Assembly (NCBI RefSeq): GCF_022539315.1
Contig: NC_066342.1
Location: 17,439,346 to 17,503,345, forward strand
Length of the DNA: 64,000 nucleotides
Direction: 5' to 3'
Origin: Serinus canaria
Taxonomy: Eukaryota > Chordata > Aves > Passeriformes > Fringillidae
Position 1 is the stretch's first letter. The number at the start of each line of letters is the position of its first letter. The translations under genes and the position numbers were made by a program. Below are positions 23,987-34,467 of this stretch, in pieces. The notes under the pieces were generated by a model. That model searched no databases. It was not told where the DNA came from and saw only the letters and a list, made by a program, of their open reading frames with translations.

Positions 23987-24418
23987 TCATTCCTCCTCCT
24001 GGTGGTGGACCCACCCACATTTTTTTTGCCTTGAATTGCAGAATAGAATTGCTTGTCCCACACTTTCTATAGCTACCGCAACCATGATCCTAACTTTGGC
24101 CTTTGCTCTTTCTTCTTCCTTCCTTAAATACCTCTTCAATGCTTCTCTGAATAATTGCTCGGGATCGGTATTCTCCCGAGCTGTCACATAGTGACTCAGT
24201 TGCTGACACATCCACTTGTCCCTTGTCCCACACCAAGGCCATCCTCCCTGCACCTCTAATTCTGGCCAGATTTCTACACAGTACTGGATCATCTTAACCT
24301 TATCTAATGCCTTCGTGGCCTCTATACAATCCCATCTCTCAAACAGTTCCTCTAAGGGACGATGGGGAGGTATATTCCTCAGCCTCTTGCCTGTCTTCTT
24401 GCTACTACATCCTCCCAT
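23987..24418 (-). pseudogene. gag: P1 gag: matrix domain
   Basis: A 143-codon frame begins MGGCSSK, with Gly at position 2 as needed for N-myristoylation and membrane targeting of Gag. The body is Trp- and charge-rich (EIWPELEVQGGWPWCG). It ends in EEE before a stop, without capsid or nucleocapsid following. An in-frame extension to 24523 is possible, but the MGG start is preferred because of the myristoylation signal. It is an isolated Gag fragment and cannot form particles alone. Confidence 0.7.
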
Positions 24419-24539
24419 TTTTTCCCAGGTCTCAACACAAAAACTCACAAAAGTGCCTCTCCTTGAAGAGAAATCCACCAGAAGGTACCCATTTGAGGAG
24501 TTCCAGCCCCTACTGAACTCCAAATTTGCCTGATGCTCA

Positions 24540-25152
24540 GGACTTTATATTTATACAACTGCCTGATCTCTTGACTGCCTAAGTTAATATGAGGTCTTAT
24601 GTCTATCAGGACTTTAAACACTAAACCCCTGCCTAAGAGCCTGATTCGTTCCTGACCTCCTACGTCAGGAAAAACAACTGCCTAATTTCTCTACGTATCA
24701 GGACTTAAAACAAACCCCAGCCTCCTTCACCGAGATCTGTGCCTGACCTCCTTCGTCAGGATTTAAAACAAACTCCGGCCTCCTTCGCCGAGATCTCTGC
24801 CTGACCTCCTTCGTCAGGACTTTCTGTGCCTAAACTCCTTCGTCAGGACTTAGCTTGCCCGCAGGGCTTTGAGCTTGCTCGAATCCTTTTTGAGACAATT
24901 TGCCTGACTTCCCTCGTCAGGACTATTGGATTGCGTGGCACTCACATCCAAAATTCCTCCGCACGCCTGGAGGGGGGACCCTCTCTCGCCCTTCGGAGGC
25001 TCTCACTCACACTAATTCCACACACTTCCTCCCATTCTCGGACGGCTCCCTTGTGGGAGTCCGAAACCGCAATACCAGAGGAGTCCCACTCGCTTCGAGA
25101 ATCTGAGCTGCCAGTCCTCGTCTCATTCATACTCCACTCAGTCGCCCCCACT
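24540..25152 (-). other. P1 leader, proximal part
   Basis: This stretch lies between the matrix start and the P2 insertion point. It includes an array of short inverted repeats, listed separately. The leader continues at 31311-31459 on the far side of P2. Confidence 0.6.
24651..24921 (-). repeat. P1 leader stem-loop array
   Basis: CCTGAC-(7 nt)-GTCAGG occurs with perfect 6-bp arms at 24651-24669, 24742-24760, 24800-24818 and 24903-24921. Degenerate copies lie at about 24681-24702 and 24829-24847. The loops on the provirus strand are GA-rich. Tandem stem-loops in the 5' leader are where retroviruses carry packaging and dimerisation signals. That role is inferred from position. Confidence 0.6.
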
Positions 25153-25573
25153 TGTTTTGCGGAGAAAATCAAAAACTCCACAACTTTGTAAAAGTTGTAA
25201 AGCCGGTATGCTTATTGCAGCGCTGGACGCATGCGGGGATTACTCCCCTTAAAAGTCATGCGTACCTCTGGGATCTTCAGGTCCCCTTTTTATCTTTCTC
25301 CCCAAATACATATGCATACAATTTCACAACAGGTTCATACATATTCATTTTACAGATATCGCGTGACATTTAGCACTAGTTCTTTTGTTATCAGAAAGAA
25401 TTCCTAGGCCAAGTTGACCTGTCTCCCCCCCCCTTATCTCTGTCTCTTCACTGAAGCAATTTTCTGAGCTCAGACTAAACAGCTAAGATTCCAAGGCTTA
25501 ACTAAAAGATGTACATTTAACCTAAATCAAAATGGATTTCTACCCTGGAACCTGGAAAATTTCTACTGTCTCA
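25153..25573 (-). repeat. P2 3' LTR
   Basis: It starts TGTTTTGCGGAG and ends CTACTGTCTCA. It pairs with 30884-31310, with about 16 substitutions and a few small indels by hand count. P4 carries diverged relatives. Confidence 0.9.
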
Positions 25574-25588
25574 TTCCCCCCTTTCCTA
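25574..25588 (-). promoter_or_regulatory. P2 polypurine tract
   Basis: The plus strand is a C/T run directly abutting the 3' LTR, so the provirus strand is purine-only until a single break. Position and composition fit a plus-strand primer. Confidence 0.75.
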
Positions 25589-25623
25589 GAAAATAAGTAA
25601 ATTCTTTTACTTAATGCAGACTT

Positions 25624-25875
25624 TTACGACAATAGGTGTCTCTTAATGCTTTGCCATGTACATTTGATAGGGATGTTAACATAGCTACTCATTGTAGTAT
25701 TCTCCAATTCCAAATTAGCAAGATCAGTTATAAATATATACAAAACAATTCTGCAAGTGAAAGTATGAACCACTCCCGACTGCAATATACTCATTTTTGC
25801 TCGTGTAAGCTTTAGTCTCAGTTCATTGTCTCCCGATATCACTCTCCAAGGGGGGGCTTCTGGGGCCTTTTTCAC
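25624..25875 (-). pseudogene. P2 integrase tail joined to an env remnant
   Basis: The frame starts in the integrase C-terminal region (VKKAPEAP-type segment; compare P4 at 54560-54690) and runs on into a short hydrophobic stretch that resembles no catalytic domain. Less than 0.3 kb remains where a full env would need about 1.5-2 kb, so env is deleted. Confidence 0.5.
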
Positions 25876-26020
25876 TTGAGAGTGATGGATCTAGGCATTC
25901 TGCTCTTTGATCTTGATTGCGGTGAAGGTGGTGAGAAGCACCTGGAACGGTCCCTCCCACTGTGGTTCCAAAGTTTTCTCTGTAAGAGACTTAACATATA
26001 CATAATCTCTAGGCTGTATT

Positions 26021-26698
26021 TTATGTACTGGCCCGTCTAGCTCCCTGCTCCGAGCTCCAGCCACGTGTTTGCACTATTTTGGAAATGAAATGTGATCTTC
26101 TATCCGAGGATATTGTGGCTGGAACTCCGAAGCGTGGTATTATTTCTTGTAATAACACCCTGGTCACCTCTCGAGCTTTGACAGTTCTGGTGGGGAATGC
26201 TTCTGGCCACCCTGAAAATGTATCTGTCAATACTAATAAATACCGATACCCCCCTTTCCTTGGGAGTTCTGAAAAGTCAATTTGCCACTGCTGTCCAGGC
26301 CCATGGACTCTCCCAATCTGACCGAGTTTCGGCTTGGGAGCATTTTTGGGGTTAGTCTGGAGGCAAAGATCACACTGTCGGGTCACCTGAGTAATAGTGG
26401 CATATAAATTCCTAGCAACTATTCTTTCAATCAAGTAGGTGTATAGGGCATCTATTCCCCAGTGTGCTTTCTGGTGCTCTTCCCTTACTAGTGACCACAA
26501 TAAATGGGAAGGGATTACCAGCTTCTTTTCAATGGTAGCCCACCCTTCTTGGTTATACGTCCCTTTTTGATCTTCAATTAATTTTCTATCTCTCTTACTA
26601 TATTCTGGCTTACCTTCAAGGGAAATTTGTCCATCTGGAATTAGGGCTCCTTCCATAGCTACCTCACCTTTTGCTGCTTCTTTTGCCTCTCTATGCAC
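26021..26698 (-). pseudogene. pol: P2 pol: integrase, truncated frame
   Basis: The 225-codon frame has the N-terminal zinc-binding pattern (HQKAHWG with two His, then CDLC), and then the catalytic core (QIDFSELP; LTDTFSGWPEAF), giving the first Asp. The second Asp fits TISSD. The last 30 or so residues leave the family pattern, and the catalytic Glu is not seen, which indicates a frameshift. Integrase inserts viral DNA into the host genome; this copy cannot make the full enzyme. Confidence 0.75.
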
Positions 26699-26710
26699 CA
26701 GCTCATTTCT

Positions 26711-27436
26711 TTATTCTAATTCTGAGCTCACTATTTGGTGTGCCTTGATATGCATAATTGCTACCTTTTCAGGCAGCTGAACTGCTTCTAATAGCTGGAT
26801 GATCTCTTGTGCATGTTTGATGTTCTTTCCCTGTGAGGTCAGAAGTCCCCTCTCTTTCCAGATGGCTCCGTGTGCATGCACGACTCCGAATGCATACCTC
26901 GAGTCTGTGTAGATGTTTATCTTCTTTCCTTTTGCCATTTCTAAGGCACGGGTCAGGGCAATTATCTCGGCCTTCTGTGCAGAGGTGCCTGTTGGTAAGG
27001 GTCCGGATTCTATTACCTCTCTGCAGGTGGTCACTGCATACCCAGCATGTCGCTTTCCATTGGCAACGTAGCTACTCCCGTCAGTGAACCAGGTCTCTGC
27101 ATCGTCCAAAGGAGTGTCCTTTAAGTCTGGGCGGCTGGAGTAGGTAGCTTCAATGGTCTCCAGGCAATCGTGGTGCACTGCTTCCCCTTGATTTCCACTG
27201 AGAAAGGAAGCTGGGTTGACAATATTAGTCGCCACTATTTCTACATCATCTTGCTCTATCATGATGGCCTGGTATTTCAGGAACCTCTGTGGTGAAAGCC
27301 AATGGCCACCCTTTACTTCCAGTACTGTGGACACTGTATGGGACACTAGCACAGTCATTTTTGTCCCAGGGTAAACTTGCATGCCTCCTGAATATTCAGC
27401 ACGACTGCTGCTACAGCTCTGAGGACACCTGGCCAT
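26711..27436 (-). pseudogene. pol: P2 pol: RNase H
   Basis: The frame contains WFTDGSSYV (first catalytic Asp), then the Glu-bearing TSAQKAEIIAL block, and YTDSRYAFGV (third Asp). It ends near the integrase frame but in a separate phase. RNase H removes the RNA strand during reverse transcription. The catalytic motifs survive, but the reading frame is cut from RT and integrase. Confidence 0.8.
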
Positions 27437-27990
27437 CCTTTGGCTGTTGCATCTAGTTGCTTGGAGAAGTAAGCAACTGCCCTCCAGTATGGACCCAAGT
27501 CCTGGGCCAGTATTACCAAGGCAATTCCTTGTTTTTCATGGGAAAATAGAAAGAAGGGTTTACTTACATCTGGAAGTCCCAGGGCTGGAGCTGACATGAG
27601 GGCTCCTTTTAGCTGGTGAAAGGCCCGTGTGGCTTCTTTCGTCCACTGGAGATCTCTGTTTCCATTGGCAATAAGAGCATAGAGGGGTTTGACGAGCAGT
27701 CCATAATTATAAACCCACAGCCGGCACCACCCTGCCATGCCCAAGAAGGTTCGGAGTTTTGTCTGGGGTTTTGGGGTTTGGCATATGGCTTCCTTGCGAG
27801 CCTGCCCTAGAGTCCGTTGCCCAGCACTCACCTCATACCCCAGGTAGATTACTTTCTGTTTCACTACCTGTGCCTTTTTCTTTGATACTCTGTATCCTTG
27901 GAGTCCTAGGAAATTCAAAAGGCTTACCATCCAGGCCACACGTGCTTCCTTCATCTGAGTGGCTACTAGAAGGTCATCCACGTACTGCAA
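27355..27990 (-). pseudogene. pol: P2 pol: reverse transcriptase, C-terminal half
   Basis: The frame opens at the polymerase catalytic motif YVDD (27973-27984), followed by the family pattern LGYEVSAGQRTLG and FLGMAGWCRLW of the thumb/connection. It overlaps the RNase H frame in another phase. The N-terminal half lies at about 28000-28500 with stops and shifts, so no complete enzyme is encoded. Confidence 0.8.
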
Positions 27991-27999
27991 CAGCCTTCC

Positions 28000-28820
28000 T
28001 TCTTCCTGTGGAGCTTCTCAGGACTCCAGATCTTTTGCAAGTTGCTCCCAAACAGAGTGGGGGACTTTTGAAGTCTTAAGGCACATGGACTATGTGAGCT
28101 GGGTTTTGCACTGCTTTCAGGGCTTTCTCATTTGAATGCAAAAATTTTCTGGCTGGCTTTGTGGATAGGGAGGCAAAAGAAGGCATCTTTCAGGTCTAAA
28201 ACAGTAAACCAGGTTAGCTCAGGTGTTAAACAAGTTAGTAAAGTATATGGATTTGCTACTACAGGGTATAAATTCCTTGTTATCTTATTGACAGCCCTCA
28301 ATCCAGTACCATTGATTATTGGGCTGATTTCTTCCCTATCTTCTTTTCAGGGGGTACTGCTTAATTCTCACTGGTTGTGTTCCTTTCTTAAGCCTTTTTA
28401 CTATGAAGGGGTGCATTCTTCACCCTCCCTGGTACAGCAGAAGCCTATACTTCTGAAAATACTTGTTCTAATATCTCTTTACTAATTTCTTTCTTAATTT
28501 CAATGGCTGTTAATGTTAAGCCTAACATCTTTATATCATTTGCCTCCAGAGTAACCCCCCATTTGAGAATGTTTAGAGAATTGGGCATATACAAAAGCTT
28601 CTAAGTACACATGTTACTTTAAAGATTTGCAAAAGTATGCCTTCTCAGACTGGTCAGTTGTTCCCCACACTATAACACAATGGTTCTCCACAGGTACTAA
28701 AGCTTTATTTAAAACTGAATATACAGCTCTTGTATCAACTAAAATTTCACCCTTTTCCTTTTTCTGGTCTCACTGCCTCTCAAAGAGGGGTTTGTTACCT
28801 CCTAGTTCTGGATGAACTGC
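28000..28820 (-). pseudogene. pol: P2 pol: RT N-terminal part and protease, decayed
   Basis: The minus strand around 28690-28760 carries a protease-like segment (ILVDTRAVYSVL), where the aspartic protease signature D-T-G has become D-T-R. RT fingers/palm sequence lies between this and 28000, with several stops. The protease normally cleaves Gag-Pol; without the Gly of D-T-G it would be inactive. Confidence 0.6.
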
Positions 28821-30862
28821 CAGGAGGGGGATGGGTGCCAATGGGTTTACCTTTGGAGCCTGAGTCCTCTTCCCTTTTGGGGAATTCCTCCTTATCCTCT
28901 TTTACTTTAGGAGGAGTCTTTAATAAATTATAAGTACTTATTTTGCGAGCTGTAATCGCTTTGCATTTCAGTATGATAAACTTTCTCTGACTTCATACAT
29001 TGCTATCTTATGCTGCATGCTGAACAACACGTTTCATTTGCTTTCTCTTTGCTTTGTTTTCTTTTTCAAGGGCTAACACCAGCAGGTCAGAGGGAGCTCT
29101 GAACCCACAGTTACTCTGCCATTCTGGGTGAATTCTTAAAATAAAACTACATCAACATATGGGACTTTATTTCATTTCCTTTCTTATTTTAAAACAGCAT
29201 TAACTATAATAAGGTATTATAAATCCTTTTTTTCCTGAGCCGCCCCTACTGGCAGCTTTCTCCCAGTGAGCCCCTCCCAAAGGGGCTAGTTCAGGAACCT
29301 CTTTGCTCTAGTTAGTTCTCATTTTCTCTTTCTCTTTATACTATCTTGTTTCTACCCAAGCCTCACAGTGTCGTCTTTTCTCAGTTTTTCCCACACACAG
29401 ACCTTCAGGTGGCAGGCATTAGATGTGATCTTCTACACATAAGCTTTAAGATCTCAAGTTCTGAATTGGCTTGATCAGGAACCTTAAATTTACACTTAAG
29501 GCACAGAAACTCTGCATTGCACACAAGGTGCCAGATTCTCAATGCACCAAAAGCTCTCAGGAATTGCTTGCAGGCTATTCCATTTATCACTTCGGCATTT
29601 ATCACTTAACCTCTACGGCGGGCTGTTTTCAGTTCAAACTTACTATATTACCAACTGAAGTCTCATAAACTCATTCATCTCTTCTATCTAAACTCTGTTT
29701 TACAAAATCTCAGTTTTTTCTAGTTCTCTTCTCTCACAATCTAATTCAAGCATTTTTACTGACACTCACTTTACTGCCTTGCAATAGGCTGTGCTTGTTA
29801 CAGCATAAACTTTGATATGCCCACAAACACAGACACACACCGCTCTCCCCCCTTATCTCAAATTCACAAGTCAGGGCTGGAATTGCTGGGGGGGGGAATT
29901 CTTGGAATTCCTTTAGTTCGTTTTACCACAGTAAACATAAATCACCATACCCTAGTTCTTCTGTGTAAAATGCTACATTTGTTTCAAACAAAATCCTAAA
30001 ATCTCCACAAACACCACTATACAATTCGAGCATCAAATTACCACAATGTGGGGAAGAACCACACAAACTCACCGGGAAAGGGCATATCTCTCAAAGTGCC
30101 CACTTTTCTCAACACAACACAGCATACAATACACTTCAGAATTTACCCACACGAGTTTCCTCTGGTCTACACACACTCTGGACACAATCAAAATAACAGC
30201 ACACAACAAAATTCTAGAGATAAAGTCTAACTACAAGGGTAGCGGAACTCCCTGAGCTCATACTCACGGTTAAAATATGCCCGATCTACACAAATCACTA
30301 CCTTTAAACTCAATACACATCTTGACCAACATTTCTCCACTTGTTCCACTTCACCGCAGGGCACTCCCTGCCCCACAGCCTGCCCCGGCTGGTACCTCAG
30401 GCCTCACTCGGCCCCTTCAGGTGCGGGTAGAAACCCCCCCCCCGCACTGTAGATATACTCCCTTTGTACACCATGCACTCACACAATCACAGACACACAC
30501 AATGCATTAACTACACAGCAATACATTGTCCAGACACCACACACATGCACGAGTTCACTCGAACCCACCCCCAGGGTTGCTAGCGGCTGCTCTATCAGAC
30601 AGTGAACTCTTGCCTCTCAGTCGCTCTATCGACTGGTCTGCCTGCAGGCACAGGCTGAGCACTCAGACGTCTCTGAGTGACTTATTCAGCCTTCCTATCC
30701 CCCGGGGGCCATCTTAACACATACTGAATCCTCCGCAGGCTAGCAGGTCCTTGTCTGTCTCTGCAGAAGGCAAAACAGACAGCGGCGCTCATCTGGGAAG
30801 ATCCCGGGGCGTGCCTAGGAGGTCCCTCTATCCCTCCTGCCCTGCAGGGACAGAGACGGAAC
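28821..30862 (-). other. P2 leader and gag region, no recognisable gag
   Basis: About 2 kb between the primer site and protease aligns in patches with P4 (for example 29760-30240 with 57790-58260). No matrix, capsid or zinc-knuckle motif is recognisable. It is rich in short A/C-rich runs. Gag is either deleted or too decayed to see. Confidence 0.5.
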
Positions 30863-30880
30863 CTCCTGGCTTGCTCGCTA
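30863..30880 (-). promoter_or_regulatory. P2 primer binding site, tRNA-Arg type
   Basis: Three bases inside the 5' LTR, the provirus strand matches the complement of the 3' end of tRNA-Arg(ACG) at most positions of an 18-mer. The assignment rests on my memory of that tRNA. The P4 site supports it. Confidence 0.6.
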
Positions 30881-30883
30881 GAA

Positions 30884-31310
30884 TGTTTTGCGGAGAAAAT
30901 CAAAAACTCTACAACTTTGTAAAAGTTGTAAAGCCAGTATGTTTACTGCAGCGCTGGACGCATGCGGGGATTACTCCCCTTAAAAGGCATGGGTACCTCT
31001 GGGATCTTCAGGTCCCCTTTTTATCTTTCTCCCCAAATACATATGCATACCATTTCACAATAGGTTCATACATATTCATTTTACAGATTTCACGTGACAT
31101 TTAGCACTAGTTCTTTTGTTATAAGAAAGAATTCCTAGGCCAAGTTGACTTGTCTCCCCCCCCCCCCTTATCTCTGCCCTTCACTGAAGCAATTTTTTCT
31201 GAGCTCAGACGAAACAGGTAAGATTCCAAGGCTTAACTAAAAGATGTACATTTAACCTAAATCAAAATGGATTTCTACCCTGGAACTTGGAAAATTTCTA
31301 CTCTGTATCA
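30884..31310 (-). repeat. P2 5' LTR
   Basis: It pairs with the LTR at 25153-25573. It ends CTGTATCA and is followed at once by the CACT duplication and P1 leader sequence. Confidence 0.9.
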
Positions 31311-31459
31311 CACTCCCACTGCTGTATATTTCTCACCAATCCGGCGCTCCTCGGCGTTACTGATCCTGAGCTGATCTTCTCTGGTCCTGATAGCCAGCTG
31401 TCCCTGAGGTTGCAGGGTGGGCAGCCGTCCCAGTCCTGGTGTCCTCTTCAGGCGTGGCA

Positions 31460-31478
31460 ATCCCGGACGAGTCTCCCA
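31460..31478 (-). promoter_or_regulatory. P1 primer binding site, tRNA-Pro-like
   Basis: Two bases inside the P1 5' LTR the provirus strand reads TGGGAGACTCGTCCGGGAT. This differs by little from the tRNA-Pro site used by many gammaretroviruses. Confidence 0.7.
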
Positions 31479-31480
31479 GC

Positions 31481-32167
31481 TGAAATAAACAGGGCAGGAG
31501 ATATTTCTCCTTTTTGATGCCTTTATTAAAAGTGATCAGCTCAAGGTTGGGAGGCCCGACGGATCCACGGATTCGCCATCGCAGCTCCCTGGAGTGACTC
31601 AGAGGAGGAGGCAAATGCAGCTTTCTCCACTAGGGGGCAGAGCTGGGGGTCCATCCTCACGAGAGCAGGCAGGGGTATACACACCCCTGGATCCCGATTT
31701 TGAGTTGGCAGTCTCGGGTCCTGGCTCCAACCAACATCTTCTGAAGTTATAGTGAGGGGCCATTGAAGTTTTCAGAGTCTCTGCTGGCTTCTCACCTCAC
31801 CCTTGATGTCTAGAGACCACTTTGATCCCTGAATTCCATATTGGCTCGCTGGTTTAGGGGTTTATCAATTGCGTTTGGAATGGGGGCTTGCCCCATTGCA
31901 TTTTGGCTCTACACTTACCTGCATATCAACTCCTGGTCCCCTCCCCTCTACCATCTGGGGGGGATGCCATCCTCCCACCTGGCCACAAGCAGGGTGATGC
32001 TGATACAATAGAGTGAATTCTCAACCACAGATGGTTAACGACTTGATACTTAACAGGTGATTACAACATGCAGCCAACAAAAGCACTCCTCTCTGCCAGA
32101 TCTGGTTAAACTTTTATTCTACAACTTTTACCAAAAAAAATGGGTAACCCTTTTTTTGTTCATAACA
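31481..32167 (-). repeat. P1 5' LTR
   Basis: It is the partner of 21163-21851. It ends TTCATAACA and is followed by the CTAT duplication and the rest of the CR1 tail. Confidence 0.9.
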
Positions 32168-32340
32168 CTATGAAGTAGAAAGAGAAATGGATTTCTCTGC
32201 AAGATGATGGCTAAGAAGATCCGCCCATGTGTATTTTCATTATACTGCATGAGGATGCTTCCTTGGTGAGAGAAAATAATATTTGTCTAAAATAAAAAGT
32301 TTGCTTTCCATCATCAATCACGAGAATTTCATATATTTCT

Positions 32341-32950
32341 TGTGAAAAATGCGTATTTTATGATTGGCTTTTCGTAAATATTAAAATGACTATTATGTGT
32401 TGTGTTAGAAAGTAATGCTGTATTAATTCTCTTAAGTAGTGTGTTAAATATAGTTTTAGGTTATAACATAATGTTAAAATAGAAACTATGCTATGTAGGA
32501 TACTTTTTTTAAAGATAGGACTTGAAGCAAGATAGCAGCCACAAGACACCTAAATCTTTCAGAGAAAAAGAATTTATTGCCCTCTTCTCAGAAGAAACAA
32601 ACTTCTTCCCACCCTGAAGGCACTGTCAGGATTAGGAGGAAGAAGTTGACGATGACCAGTCAGAATCCTGTGTTTGAATGGAATTTATGCATCATGTATG
32701 AAGTATATGAATATGCAACAGGCTATTGTTTTTAAGGTTTAATCCTTTGTTAACGGGTGTTCTTTTTCAGGCTTGTGCTGCCCAGAAAAGGGTACCTGGA
32801 GGTCCGTAACTCTTTGGTTTTTTTGTCTCATATTGTCCTAATTCAAATTGTCCAAATTATCATTACTCTAATTGTATTACTATTCTTATAACTATTTTAA
32901 TATTATTAAACCTTTAAAATTTTTAAAACAAGTGATTGGCATTTTTCACA
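32341..32950 (+). repeat. Solo LTR of the P3 family, target duplication TTTCT
   Basis: It starts TGTGAAAAATGCG and ends TTTTTCACA. TTTCT is at 32336-32340 and 32951-32955. It is the reverse complement of the P3 LTRs and the only plus-strand member of that family in the window. Confidence 0.9.
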
Positions 32951-33842
32951 TTTCTCATGTTTTGTTTCTTTATGAAGACATGTTAACCTGCAGATCCCTG
33001 GAAGTTAAAGTCATAGTCCAAAAACCCCGTTGAGGAGACCAAAAAAAGGGGAACAATATGACTTTGTTTGGAGTATCTGGTGTCTAAATTGATTGTACTG
33101 GGAATGGCTGTGAAGTGAAACTATCTGTGATGTTCACTGAGAATGTGCATCCTGCTCATTCGGAAAAGATTATTCACTTTATAGGCAGATTAAGGTCTGG
33201 GACTTCATTATGAAACAGTCGCATTTTTGAGTTTTTACTGTTTTGGTTATTATTAACAATATTTTAAAATTATATAAATTATACATTAGGGAGTATATGG
33301 AAGCCACCCTCTCCAGAATGTTTCACCAGATTGGGTCTATTTGTGCTGAAATACTTCAATAATCTGAATATGTTCAAGATTATGAATAATCTGAAAATAC
33401 ATAAGAAATGGGAGGGGGGGAACTGGTAATATGGGATTCCCTTTTTGTGATGCATTTGTGTTTCTATCCTTTTTAAGTCTGAGTTGTTTGATTTCTTGAA
33501 TGGTCTTGAATTGTAAAATCTGATCTGCTTTACTTCTTCCCCTGTAAAGGGTAGAGAGGGCAGCCCTCTTTCTGCAGGGAGGATATGTGAGGGCTGATGA
33601 CTGTAAAGAGGCCTTGAAGGATGAGTGTAAGGTCTTCACCTTAGTGTTGGTAGAATGCGTACCAGAATAACCATTTGAACCCATTTGCTAGTGTGCATGG
33701 CAGAGGTGGCACAGTGCATGGTTCCAATGTTCCCTGCCTGTTTTTAGAGCAAGGAGAAGTCATGATGCCATGACTCCTTGAAGAAACAGGATGACTTTCC
33801 CCATCCTTATTGGCGACAACAGGCTCTGATAGCTGCTGGGAA
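32951..33842. other. No gene seen
   Basis: No exon or recognised repeat. It probably belongs to the CTIF intron upstream of 34394. Confidence 0.5.
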
Positions 33843-34033
33843 AGAGCATCTCCATCCTTAGAAATATTCAAAAGCCATATGGATGTGGTCTTAGGCACCT
33901 GATTTGACTAGGTGACCTTTAAAGGTCCCTTCCAACCCAAACTATTCTATATTAGCTGATACTGCTTGAGCAGGAGGGCTGGACAAAATGAGCTTCAGAG
34001 GTTCCTTCCCACCTCAATGGGTCTGTGACTCTG
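33843..34033 (+). repeat. CR1 3' tails
   Basis: Two adjacent CR1 ends in sense orientation. One runs to 'ggtcccttccaacccaaact' near 33943. The second reads 'gcttgagcaggagggctgg', then 'ggttccttcccacctcaatg' to about 34033. Confidence 0.8.
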
Positions 34034-34393
34034 AAGCTGTGTCTTTATGACTGGAATGGCACTGCACCCACTGGACCTTAGTGGGTTTGAAGGTTATGGG
34101 TAGTGGGGCAGGAATCAGAGCTGAGCCTATAAATTATCTGCTCCATGCTGTCTACAGCTTTGTGTCCTCAAGGCTGTAACTCTCACTTCTTGCCTTCATT
34201 GGTGCACTTTTGCAGTGGGCAAGGGGACTCTGCATTGCAGTGAGTATGGATTCACATAGGAGCCGAGGAGCCCACATGCAGAGTTGGAACACTTAAGCAG
34301 CTGGCAGTGGGAGAGGCTGTGCCAGGCAGTGTTATGGTTCGGATAGCACTTTGTGCCTTCTGGTGAGTAACTCCCTTTCCCTCCCTCCTAGAA

Positions 34394-34467
34394 TGGCAAC
34401 AAGGAGAGCTCCCTTGACATGCTGGACACAGACATCTGGGCTGCCAACACCTTTGACTCCTTCAGGT
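34394..34467 (+). CDS. CTIF: CTIF exon (internal, 74 bp)
   Basis: The exon follows a pyrimidine-rich TCCTAG acceptor and ends at GTAAGT. It encodes 24 codons plus 2 bases and opens in phase 0. The peptide includes LDMLDTDIWAANTFDSFS. This is a conserved stretch of CTIF, the factor that binds CBP80 of the nuclear cap-binding complex and recruits eIF3 in the first round of mRNA translation, linked to nonsense-mediated decay. It belongs to the N-terminal, CBP80-binding half; the C-terminal MIF4G-like domain is not in the window. No frameshift or stop. Exons encoding the protein start were not found upstream, and they may lie outside. Confidence 0.9.

Larger units (their letters stand above)
25153..31310 (-). 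mobile_element. Provirus P2, nested in P1, defective
   Basis: Two LTRs of about 420-427 bp flank about 5.3 kb. CACT at 25149-25152 and 31311-31314 is a 4-bp target duplication. In minus order it has an Arg-type primer site, a long leader, little or no recognisable gag, protease, reverse transcriptase, RNase H, integrase, a short remnant of the pol/env junction, and the polypurine tract. Frames are broken in several places and env is essentially gone. P4 is a related copy. Confidence 0.85.
21163..32167 (-). mobile_element. Provirus P1 (gammaretrovirus-like), defective
   Basis: Two LTRs of about 688 bp flank about 9.6 kb. CTAT occurs at 21159-21162 and 32168-32171, a 4-bp target duplication as in gammaretrovirus-like elements. 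Internal parts in minus order are: primer site, leader with stem-loop repeats, gag matrix, a linker, an RNase H fragment, a repeat-rich gag-like stretch, a short 3' reading frame, and the polypurine tract. Most of pol and env is missing. Provirus P2 is nested in the leader. By hand count the LTRs differ at about 15 of 687 positions, so the insertion is fairly young. Confidence 0.85.

Noticed and set aside
24651..24921. The regular short inverted repeats as a CRISPR array
   Set aside because: The sequence is vertebrate, the spacing is filled with related sequence, and the array sits in a retroviral leader.
1..34393. Upstream CTIF exons including the start codon
   Set aside because: No stretch resembling the acidic N-terminal region with splice sites was found. 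It is probably outside the window, though a very short exon could be missed by eye.
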